Assembly (NCBI GenBank): GCA_021839785.1
Contig: JAKCAB010000199.1
Coordinates: 1-5,973, forward strand
Direction: 5' to 3'
DNA: 5,973 bases
DNA from: a bacterium
GTDB lineage: Bacteria; Verrucomicrobiota; Verrucomicrobiae; Limisphaerales; J093
Within the stretch, counting starts at the first letter, position 1. Each line of letters begins with the position of its first letter. Below, piece after piece: positions 1-5,872 of the stretch. The notes beneath the pieces were generated by a model that saw only the letters and a list, made by a program, of their open reading frames with translations, was not told the DNA's origin and did no database searches. The translations under genes and the position numbers were made by a program.

Positions 1-676
1 CCTGGCGGAGCGGGTGTTGACCGGCGGCTTCGACGCGCTGAGCCAGATGGTCTTCGCCGGTTTCGACTCGTTGCAGGCGCTCTCGCCCACGCTCTGCCGG
101 CCGTTCGACGCGCGGCGCGACGGCTTGTTGCTCGGCGAGGGCGCGGCCGTTTTTACCTTCGAGACGCTCGATGCCGCGCGCCGGCGCGGGGCGGAAGTCC
201 TTGGCGAAATCGTCGGTTACGGCGCCTGTACCGACCTGCATCACCTGACGCAACCCCACCCGGACGGAGATGCCGCGCTCGCCGCCATGACTGCCGCCTG
301 CCGCAGCGCAGGCGTGACGGCAGAGCAGGTCGGCTACATCAACGCCCACGGCACCGGCACACCTTTGAACGACGCGGCGGAAGCGCGCGCGATCCTGCGC
401 TGGGCGGGCGCGGCGGCGGCCGGCCAGCGGGTCAGCTCCACCAAATCGGTGATCGGCCATTTGTTGGGCGCCGCCGGGGCGGTGGAGGCGGCCATTTGTC
501 TGATGGCGTTGCGCGAACAATGGCTGCCGCCGAACGTGACCACGGAAACGGTGGATGCCGCTTGCGGCTTCGACCTCGTCCGCGCGCCGCCCGAAGCGAA
601 GTTCGACCTCGCGCTGACCAACTCGTTCGGCTTCGGCGGCGCGAACGCCACCCTCATCCTGCGGAGGTTCGCGTGA
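1..676 (+). CDS. Beta-ketoacyl-ACP synthase (KS-alpha, FabF-like), C-terminal part, 5' end outside window
   Basis: This is a condensing enzyme of the thiolase fold. By family it joins an acyl starter to malonyl-ACP by decarboxylative Claisen condensation in the cytoplasm. The frame is open from base 2, and about 224 residues are visible, roughly the last 55% of a 410-residue KAS II. Visible family motifs are the RPFDARRDG and GEGAAVFTFE segments, INAHGTGTPLND with the first catalytic His at 347-349, STKSVIGHLLGAAGA with Lys at 443-445 and the second catalytic His at 458-460, and the C-terminal NSFGFGGANATLIL signature. The nucleophile Cys lies upstream of the window, so full activity cannot be confirmed, but every catalytic residue that should be visible is present. 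Its stop codon overlaps the start of the next gene (GTGA), so the two are translationally coupled. The neighbouring degenerate KS and ACP suggest it works as the active half of a KS heterodimer in a secondary-lipid or polyketide pathway rather than as housekeeping fabF. Family confidence is very high; the pathway role is inferred. Confidence 0.95.
   Translation, partial: LAERVLTGGFDALSQMVFAGFDSLQALSPTLCRPFDARRDGLLLGEGAAVFTFETLDAARRRGAEVLGEIVGYGACTDLHHLTQPHPDGDAALAAMTAACRSAGVTAEQVGYINAHGTGTPLNDAAEARAILRWAGAAAAGQRVSSTKSVIGHLLGAAGAVEAAICLMALREQWLPPNVTTETVDAACGFDLVRAPPEAKFDLALTNSFGFGGANATLILRRFA
663..667 (+). promoter_or_regulatory. Ribosome binding site for the KS-beta gene
   Basis: GGAGG lies five bases before GTG at 673 and inside the end of the KS-alpha gene. 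It supports the GTG start, which gives the N-terminus VKPIVVAGIGAVSPAGW typical of ketosynthases. The longer open frame that reaches back to 496 would overlap KS-alpha by 180 bases with non-family sequence. Confidence 0.75.
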
Positions 677-1791
677 AACCGATCGTCGTCGCCGGCATTG
701 GCGCCGTCTCGCCCGCGGGTTGGGACGCTGCGGCGCTCGCGAACGCCGTGGCCGCCGGCCAGCCGTTGCCCACTCAAGACTGTGCGCGTCCGGGGAGGGA
801 ACAGCCGTTCCGTGTTCGCCGGGTGCCGCAACCGTGTCCGCACCGCGATTTGCTCACGCACCCGCGGCTGCGGCGGGCTGACGCGCTCAGCGTTTTCGCG
901 GTGGCCGCGGCCCTGGAAGCGGTGGGGCCGGATCGCGTCGCAGTGCAGAGCGGCGAACTGCGGCTGGGCGTCGTGTTCTGCACGCTCGCCGGCGGGTTGG
1001 CCTACACGCGGCGATTTTATCACGAAGTGCTGCAAAACCCCGCCACCGCCAGCCCGATGTTGTTTCCCGAAACCGTCTTCAACGCGCCGGCCAGCCACAT
1101 CGCCACCGTGCTGGGCGCGCGCGGACTGAATTACACCTTGGTCGGCGGGCCGGGAATGGTCGTCCAGGCGCTGGCCACGGCGGCGGCGTGGATGTTGGCC
1201 GGCGAGGCCGACGCTGGCTTGGTCATCGCCGCCGAGGGCCTGGACTGGCTCGCCGCCGACGGCCACCGGTTGTTCAGCCGAGGCGTGATCGCCGCCGAAG
1301 GCGCCGGCGCGCTTTACCTCAAGTTCGAGGCGGACGAACCAACGAGGCCGGTCTTGGCGGCCATCGACCTGCCCGCTGCGCCGGGAAACTCCGGCCAAGG
1401 CACGCGCGCGGCAAAGGCCGGCTTAGATTTCGAGGCGACATCTCCGCTGCTTTGCGACAGCCAGGTCGGCGCGTCGGCATTGGACCGGAAGATTTCGGCC
1501 GGTTGGCCCGGCTGGGCCGGCCCGCGACTCTCGCCATTGAAGGTGCTCGGCCACGCGCTCACGGCGGGAGCCGCCTGGCAATGCGTGGCGGCGGTCGATG
1601 CCCTTGCGCGTGGCCGCGCGGCGCAAGTTTGGGTGGCGCCTGGGGATGACCGCGGACCGGCGGGCGGCGTGTTGTTCAGCGCGCCGGCGAGCTTTCGCGC
1701 TTGTGCGGACTCCATCGCTCCCACAGGCTTTCCGGCGAAGCCGACACCGACAACCGACACTGGCACGCATGAGCGAAGGGACCGCACTTAA
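673..1791 (+). CDS. Ketosynthase-fold protein lacking catalytic residues (KS-beta / chain-length-factor-like)
   Basis: This 372-residue protein begins with the ketosynthase strand VVAGIGAVSPAGW (residues about 5-17) and keeps the fold's landmarks. These are SPMLFPETVFNAPASHIA in the N-terminal half, a glycine-rich nucleophile elbow near residue 160, EGAGALYLKFE, and LKVLGHALTAGAA around residue 294. The elbow reads LVGGPGMVVQAL where active enzymes have a Cys-containing TACATG-like sequence, so by alignment Pro160 replaces the nucleophile. No HGTGT is present; the equivalent stretch is probably CDSQVGASALD (about 261-271). The Lys five residues before the second His is Leu, but His294 itself remains. 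Loss of Cys with retention of the fold is typical of chain-length factors and aryl-polyene KS partners, which pair with KS-alpha and shape the product tunnel. It starts within the KS-alpha stop codon and overlaps the ACP gene by 23 bases. The last 35 or so residues form a Pro/Thr-rich, Arg-ending tail unlike the family. Fold confidence is high; the CLF role is inferred. Confidence 0.85.
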   Translation: MKPIVVAGIGAVSPAGWDAAALANAVAAGQPLPTQDCARPGREQPFRVRRVPQPCPHRDLLTHPRLRRADALSVFAVAAALEAVGPDRVAVQSGELRLGVVFCTLAGGLAYTRRFYHEVLQNPATASPMLFPETVFNAPASHIATVLGARGLNYTLVGGPGMVVQALATAAAWMLAGEADAGLVIAAEGLDWLAADGHRLFSRGVIAAEGAGALYLKFEADEPTRPVLAAIDLPAAPGNSGQGTRAAKAGLDFEATSPLLCDSQVGASALDRKISAGWPGWAGPRLSPLKVLGHALTAGAAWQCVAAVDALARGRAAQVWVAPGDDRGPAGGVLFSAPASFRACADSIAPTGFPAKPTPTTDTGTHERRDRT

Positions 1792-2050
1792 AGCCGAGAT
1801 CAAGAAGCTGATGGTGGAGAACCTGATGCTGCGCTTGAGCGCCGAGGAACTCCCAGACGACCAGCCGCTCTTCGGCCCCCACGGGCTGGGGCTGGATTCC
1901 GTCGATGCGCTCCAGCTCGTCGTCGCGCTCGATAAAAAGTACGGGCTGAAAATCCCCGACCCGGATACCGCCCAAAAGGTGCTGCAAAACGTCGAGACGA
2001 TCGTCGCGGCGGTAGCCAGGCACGTCGCGGAGAAGGCGACTGTCGCCTGA
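1769..2050 (+). CDS. Acyl carrier protein (phosphopantetheine attachment)
   Basis: This small 93-residue carrier protein holds the growing acyl chain as a thioester on 4'-phosphopantetheine. The attachment motif is GLGLDSVDALQLV, with the modified Ser at residue 44 (codon 1898-1900). It is followed by VALDKKYGLKIPDP, the helix II-III region of ACPs. The sequence, with an N-terminal helix (EIKKLMVENLMLRL), then PLFG..GLGLDS, resembles ACPs of aryl-polyene/flexirubin-like type II clusters more than housekeeping AcpP. That comparison comes from family knowledge and was not searched. The chosen start (ATG, MSEGTALKAEIKK) gives a normal ACP length. The frame is open further upstream to 1598, but that part is Arg-rich and lies over the KS-beta gene. 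No clear Shine-Dalgarno precedes the ATG, so translation is probably coupled to KS-beta, which ends 23 bases inside this gene. It is the likely substrate carrier for the two KS proteins upstream and is the last gene of the cassette. Confidence 0.93.
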   Translation: MSEGTALKAEIKKLMVENLMLRLSAEELPDDQPLFGPHGLGLDSVDALQLVVALDKKYGLKIPDPDTAQKVLQNVETIVAAVARHVAEKATVA

Positions 2051-2235
2051 GACCAGAACGCGTTCGTATGGCCACGAATCTCCCCCCTCACCCCAGCCCT
2101 CTCCCCCACTGGGGGCGAGGGTGTCCGAAGGATGGGCGAGAGGGAATTCACGGGCGATTGAAAGCGATTCAGTTTGGGCCGGGGCAGCCGCGACCAACAC
2201 GCTCCGGTGCGGCCCGGAAGCGACGGCGTTTTCGG
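2051..2235. other. Convergent intergenic region between ACP and histidine kinase genes
   Basis: This is 185 bases between two gene 3' ends. The left half holds a C-rich and G-rich hairpin repeat, annotated separately, followed by a GGGCGAGAGGGAATTCACGG segment at about 2134-2153. The right half (about 2160-2235) shows no recognisable signal. No convincing open reading frame with a family match is seen. Confidence 0.6.
2097..2121. repeat. REP-like palindromic hairpin (CCCTCTCCCCCA / TGGGGGCGAGGG)
   Basis: The arms CCCTCTCCCCCA (2097-2108) and TGGGGGCGAGGG (2110-2121) pair over 12 positions with one mismatch and a single central base. The flank CTCACCCCAGC just before it matches the kind of CCCTCACCCC..CCCTCTCCC element dispersed in many GC-rich genomes. 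No T-run follows on either strand, so it is not a textbook intrinsic terminator. Its place between two converging genes would still let it slow or end transcription or protect mRNA ends from both sides. Copy number elsewhere in the genome cannot be seen from this window. Confidence 0.6.
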
Positions 2236-3351
2236 TCAAACCGCGGCCGGCTCGCTGAGCGGCTTCGGTTCGGCAATGGGGATGCGGACGTTGACTTCAA
2301 AACCGCCATCCGCCGACGGCCCGAACTCGAACCGCTGGCGGTCCCCGTAAAGGTGTTCGAGCCGCGCGCGCGTGTTGGCCAGACCGAGCCCGCTGCCGCT
2401 GGCGGTCTTGGCCCCGTTGCCGGCGCCGTTGTCTTTCACCGCGAGCGTGAGCGAGGCGCCGTCGCGGCGGGCGCTCACCTCCACGCGGCCGCCTTGTTTG
2501 CGCGGGGTAATGCCGTGTTTGATGGCGTTTTCGACCAGCGGCTGGAGCAATAGGTTGGGCACCGGGGCGTCGAGCAGTTCGGCCGGCACGTCGAACTTCA
2601 CTTCCAGCCGCGCGCCAAAGCGGACCTGCTCGATTTCGAGGTAGCGCCGCAGAAACTCCAGTTCTTCACGCAACGGCACCTGCTGGGTCTCCACGTTTTC
2701 GAGCGCGAGCCGGAGCAGTTCGCTTAACCGCACGATCATCCGGTCCGCGGCGCCCACGTCGCGGTGCATGAGGCTGGAGATGCTGTTGAGCGTGTTGAAC
2801 AGAAAGTGCGGATTGAGCTGGGCCTGCAGCGCTTGGAGCCGCGATTGGAACAAGAGCTTCTCCAACTCGATCGCGCGCAACTCCCGCTCCCGGTAGCGCC
2901 GGTAGTACTCCATGCCGTGGCTGGCGCCGACGATGATCCAATAGACGAGCAGGTTGAAATAGAACGAGCGCACCAGCGTCCAGTGAAACATCTCGCCGAA
3001 ATAAAAGACCGGCAGGCGATCGCGGCTGCGGAGCATTTCCACGATCACGCGCAGCACCACCCAGAGCACGGCGAACAGCACACTCGCCGCGAGGTGGATC
3101 AACAAACCGCGTCGCCAGCGGCCCGGCTCGAAGTGGTACCGCCGCGCCAGCCACAGCGCCGGGATGGACAGGACGGCGCAGATGTACCAATCCGCGAGCG
3201 CGGTCGTCAGCGCGAACTCCCAGGTGACGATGTACCCGCGCCGGGCCTGGGTGAAGTTGAACTGGCTGGCGAACGCCAGGGCGATGAGCGACCAGGCGCC
3301 GAAGAGCAAGGCCCATTTCAGCCACGGCCTGAGCTTGCCGGTGGTGTGCAT
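2236..3351 (-). CDS. Membrane sensor histidine kinase, LytS/YehU family
   Basis: This 371-residue inner-membrane kinase should autophosphorylate on His and pass the phosphate to a response regulator, normally of the LytTR type. Four hydrophobic segments lie near residues 13-30, 45-70, 83-106 and 124-146. A charged coiled-coil-like linker follows (YYRRYRERELRAIELEKLL, about 149-167), then the His_kinase domain (PF06580 type) with QAQLNPHFLFNTLNSISSL. The phospho-acceptor is His182 (codon 2806-2808). The ATPase part has LLLQPLVENAIKHG (N-box Asn275), VKDNGAG (Asp307) and GSGLGLANTRARLEHLYG (G-box, about 319-336), so all catalytic boxes are intact. There is no separate sensor domain; the membrane part itself is probably the sensor. 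The start at 3351 puts the first helix close to the N-terminus. An ATG at 3381 would add ten residues, and neither has a good ribosome site. The frame stays open up to 3786, but that would run into the divergent rhamnosidase gene. No response regulator is adjacent, so its partner is encoded elsewhere. Confidence 0.93.
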   Translation of the reverse strand: MHTTGKLRPWLKWALLFGAWSLIALAFASQFNFTQARRGYIVTWEFALTTALADWYICAVLSIPALWLARRYHFEPGRWRRGLLIHLAASVLFAVLWVVLRVIVEMLRSRDRLPVFYFGEMFHWTLVRSFYFNLLVYWIIVGASHGMEYYRRYRERELRAIELEKLLFQSRLQALQAQLNPHFLFNTLNSISSLMHRDVGAADRMIVRLSELLRLALENVETQQVPLREELEFLRRYLEIEQVRFGARLEVKFDVPAELLDAPVPNLLLQPLVENAIKHGITPRKQGGRVEVSARRDGASLTLAVKDNGAGNGAKTASGSGLGLANTRARLEHLYGDRQRFEFGPSADGGFEVNVRIPIAEPKPLSEPAAV

Positions 3352-3484
3352 CGAGATCGCCGGTAACCTAACTGGCGGCATCGCGGCGGGCACGCCGAAA
3401 CTGCGTGGCGCGACGGGACCGACCGTCGAATGCGCTTGCCCGTTTGTGCGTTCCGGCGGTGAAATCCGGCCGCCTTTCACGCAC
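3352..3484. promoter_or_regulatory. Divergent intergenic region between kinase and rhamnosidase genes
   Basis: This 133-base gap must hold the promoters of both divergent genes. I found no convincing -35/-10 pair on either strand. TTGCCC at 3436-3441 is the best -35-like hexamer for the rhamnosidase, but no good -10 lies 16-18 bases downstream. An inverted repeat near the right edge is listed separately. Confidence 0.5.
3459..3480. repeat. Inverted repeat GTGAAA-N10-TTTCAC upstream of rhamnosidase start
   Basis: Perfect six-base arms at 3459-3464 and 3475-3480 flank a GC-rich ten-base spacer, ending four bases before the ATG at 3485. It may be an operator half-site pair or an mRNA hairpin that covers the position where a ribosome binding site would lie; no Shine-Dalgarno is visible there. 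Six-base arms can arise by chance, so this is tentative. Confidence 0.3.
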
Positions 3485-5872
3485 ATGAAAACTTCTCTTC
3501 GCCTTTGCCTCGCCGTGCTGGCGCCGCTGGTGGTGCTCGTCGGTGCTTCAAACACCTTCGCGGCCGACAAAAAGCCAACCTCGCTCAAGCCGGCCGACCT
3601 GACTTGCGAGTACCTGGCGAACCCGCTCGGGCTGGACGTGGCGCGCCCCGGCTTGAGTTGGAAGCTGCGCCCCACCGATCCGCGCGCCCGCGGCCAGCGG
3701 CAGCGCGCGTACCACGTCGTCGTGGCGAGCACGCCGGACAAACTGCTGCCGCGCGTCGCCGATTTGTGGGATTCGGGCCGGGTCAAATCGGACCAGTCGC
3801 AAAACGTGCTTTACGCCGGCAAAGCGCTCCGCCCCGGCCAGCGCTGCTGGTGGCGCGTCTCGGTCGAGGACGAGAACGGGCGGTCTTCCGGCTGGAGCGA
3901 GACGGCGCGCTGGACGGTCGGACCGATGGCGAACACCGATTGGACGGCGAAGTGGATTGGCACGGACCAGCAGTTCACGCGCAAGCCGGGCAATCCGCCG
4001 CCGGACAACACGATGCCGGACCCGTGGCTGCGAAAAGTTTTCACCCTCGACGCCGCGCCGGCGCAGGCACTGATCTACGTCGCGTCGGTCGGCTACCACG
4101 AAGTCTGGGTCAACGGGCGGAAGGTCAGCGACGACGTCTTGATGCCCGCGGTCACGGACCACACCAAGCGGGCGCGCTACATGACTTACGACCTCGCGCC
4201 GTTCCTGCGCGCCGGCCCGAACGTGATTGGACTCTGGCTCGGCACGTCGTGGTCGATTTTTCCGCCGTACCGGACGCCGGACAAGCCGGCCAGCCCCATC
4301 GTGATCGCCCAAGCGGACTTGGTATTCGCGGATGGCAAGAGCCAGCGCATCGCGACCGACGAATCGTGGAAGTGGCATCCCAGCCCGAACACCACCATCG
4401 GCGTCTGGGACTTCATGCATTTCGGCGGCGAGCGCTACGATGCCCGCCAGGAAGTGCCGAACTGGTGCGAGGCGAGCCTCGATGATTCCACTTGGCAGCC
4501 GGTGAAGGTCTTCACGCCGCAACTCGCCTTGAGTGCCCAGAAGGTTCAGCCCAACCGCGCGGTGCTCGAACTCAAGCCAGTCGCCATTGCCGAACCCAAG
4601 CCCGGCGTGTACCGGTTGGACTTCGGCCGCGTCTTCACCGGTTTTCTGGAAGCGAACGTGGCCGGGCAACCAGGCGACCCGATCGAGTTTCAATGGTCCG
4701 AGCGCGAAGACCAGCCGATGACGCATCGGCTGCACAGTTTTTACGTCGTCGGCCCGGCCGGCAAAGGCATGTTCCGCGACCGGTTCAACTACGGCGTCGG
4801 CCGCTGGATTCAGGTCACCGGCCTGCGCCAGAAGCCGTCGTTGGACGACTTCCGCGGCTGGTTGGTGCGGACCGATTATCAGCGCACGACGCACTTCGAG
4901 TGCGCGAACCCGCTGTTGAACCGCATCTACGAAACGGTGCTCTGGACGCTGGAAAACCTGACCGTCGGCGGCTACGTGGTGGATTGCGCGCAACGCGAGC
5001 GCATGGGCTACGGCGGCGACGGCCACGCCACGATCGAGACCGCGCTGGACAACTACAATGTGGCCGCGATGTACCGGAAATGGTCGGAGGACTGGCGCGA
5101 CGTGCAAGGCAGGGCGTCGGCGTGGGGCGTGGGCAAAAAGGAAGGCGAGGTGGGCAGCGGCAAACAGATCGAGACGGGCAACCTGCCTTACACCGCGCCG
5201 ACGTATTGGGGCGGTGGCGGGCCGGCCTGGAGCGGCTTTTGCGTCACGTTGCCGTGGGAGCTTTATCGCCGCACCGGCGACCGGCGCGTGCTCGCGGAGA
5301 ACATTGCCACCATCGAGCGCTGGCTGGCGTTCGTGGAAACCAAGCAGCGGGACAACTTGCTCCGGCGTTACGGCGGCGAGTGGGATTTCCTCGGTGACTG
5401 GCTCTGGCCCGGCGCCGACGGCGTGAATGGCGACACCCGCGAGACGCTGTTCTTCAACAATTGCTACTGGGTGTACAACCTCCGGACCGCGGCGCGCATC
5501 GCCGATGCGTTGGATCGGAAGGCGCAGGCCAAGGCCTGGCGCGAACGCGCGGACCAGGTTTCGGCCGCGATTCACAAGGAGTTTTGGAATGCGGCCGAGC
5601 ACAGCTACGTGAACGGCTTCGAGGCGTACTTGTCCGCAGCGCTGCTCGCGGGCGTGGTGCCGGCGGATCAGCGGGCCGCGGTCTGGAAGCGGCTCGAAGA
5701 CGAAATCCGCGTGGTGCGCAAAGGTCATTTCTGGGGCGGCATCACCGGCGGGTATTTCATCATCAAAAACCTGGTTGAAGCCGACCGCAACGACCTCATG
5801 TACGAGATGGCCAGCCAGGAAGACTATCCCGGCTGGGGCAACTTGCTTAGAGCATTTCCATCAATCATGTAG
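3485..5872 (+). CDS. Secreted alpha-L-rhamnosidase (GH78), 3'-truncated by an IS630-family insertion
   Basis: GH78 enzymes cleave terminal alpha-L-rhamnose from plant glycosides and polysaccharides by an inverting mechanism. The ATG at 3485 gives a clear signal peptide (MKTSLRLCLAVLAPLVVLVG..TFA, cut near residue 26), so the protein is exported; the frame upstream of it is not family-like. Domains in order are an Ig/Fn3-like N-terminal domain (about 35-150, WWRVSVEDENGRSSGWSE), a carbohydrate-binding beta-sandwich starting WTAKWIG at 153, a second beta domain (YRLDFGRVFTGFLEANV, about 375-391), and the (alpha/alpha)6 barrel from about 468. The acid-side motif is VVDCAQRERMGYGGDG, with Asp500, Glu505 and Asp512 matching the conserved D/E/D set. 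The native sequence ends at YPGWGNLL (Leu788). The expected GATTxWE segment, the barrel end and the C-terminal beta domain, about 150-200 residues, are missing. The last seven codons and the TAG at 5870-5872 come from the inserted element. The gene is probably non-functional here. It is divergent to the sensor kinase. Family confidence is very high. Confidence 0.93.
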   Translation: MKTSLRLCLAVLAPLVVLVGASNTFAADKKPTSLKPADLTCEYLANPLGLDVARPGLSWKLRPTDPRARGQRQRAYHVVVASTPDKLLPRVADLWDSGRVKSDQSQNVLYAGKALRPGQRCWWRVSVEDENGRSSGWSETARWTVGPMANTDWTAKWIGTDQQFTRKPGNPPPDNTMPDPWLRKVFTLDAAPAQALIYVASVGYHEVWVNGRKVSDDVLMPAVTDHTKRARYMTYDLAPFLRAGPNVIGLWLGTSWSIFPPYRTPDKPASPIVIAQADLVFADGKSQRIATDESWKWHPSPNTTIGVWDFMHFGGERYDARQEVPNWCEASLDDSTWQPVKVFTPQLALSAQKVQPNRAVLELKPVAIAEPKPGVYRLDFGRVFTGFLEANVAGQPGDPIEFQWSEREDQPMTHRLHSFYVVGPAGKGMFRDRFNYGVGRWIQVTGLRQKPSLDDFRGWLVRTDYQRTTHFECANPLLNRIYETVLWTLENLTVGGYVVDCAQRERMGYGGDGHATIETALDNYNVAAMYRKWSEDWRDVQGRASAWGVGKKEGEVGSGKQIETGNLPYTAPTYWGGGGPAWSGFCVTLPWELYRRTGDRRVLAENIATIERWLAFVETKQRDNLLRRYGGEWDFLGDWLWPGADGVNGDTRETLFFNNCYWVYNLRTAARIADALDRKAQAKAWRERADQVSAAIHKEFWNAAEHSYVNGFEAYLSAALLAGVVPADQRAAVWKRLEDEIRVVRKGHFWGGITGGYFIIKNLVEADRNDLMYEMASQEDYPGWGNLLRAFPSIM
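5848..5849. other. TA target dinucleotide at the IS insertion junction
   Basis: Rhamnosidase homology runs through the Leu codon CTT at 5846-5848 and then stops. The TA at 5848-5849 fits the TA target duplicated by IS630/Tc1-mariner elements. The second copy should lie at the far side of the element, outside the window, so the duplication is not confirmed. Confidence 0.6.

Noticed and set aside
496..672. Upstream extension of the KS-beta frame to an ATG at 496
   Set aside because: The extra residues are Arg-rich and unlike ketosynthases, and they would overlap KS-alpha. The GTG at 673 has GGAGG five bases before it.
334..1398. Long - strand open frame opposite the two ketosynthase genes (354 codons)
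   Set aside because: It is low-complexity and Arg/Gly-rich, spans the KS-alpha/KS-beta boundary, and lies opposite well-conserved KS motifs.
2097..2121. Intrinsic terminator for the ACP or kinase gene
   Set aside because: The hairpin is strong but no T-run follows on either strand, so it is listed as a repeat and not as a terminator.
3352..3786. N-terminal extension of the histidine kinase
   Set aside because: It would overlap the rhamnosidase signal peptide region antisense, and the added residues show no domain. The frame is simply open because of high GC.
4585..4605. About 19 bases (CCATTGCCGAACCnAAGCC) shared between the rhamnosidase and, inverted, the kinase 3' end near 2262-2280
   Set aside because: One short near-match in GC-rich coding DNA, encoding AEPKP-like residues in both genes, is most simply coincidence. 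There is no flanking similarity.
3548..5728. Very long open frame on the - strand opposite the rhamnosidase (726 codons)
   Set aside because: It is the antisense shadow of a GC-rich gene. The translation is rich in Arg, Val and His with no family motifs, while the + strand has clear GH78 domains and a signal peptide.
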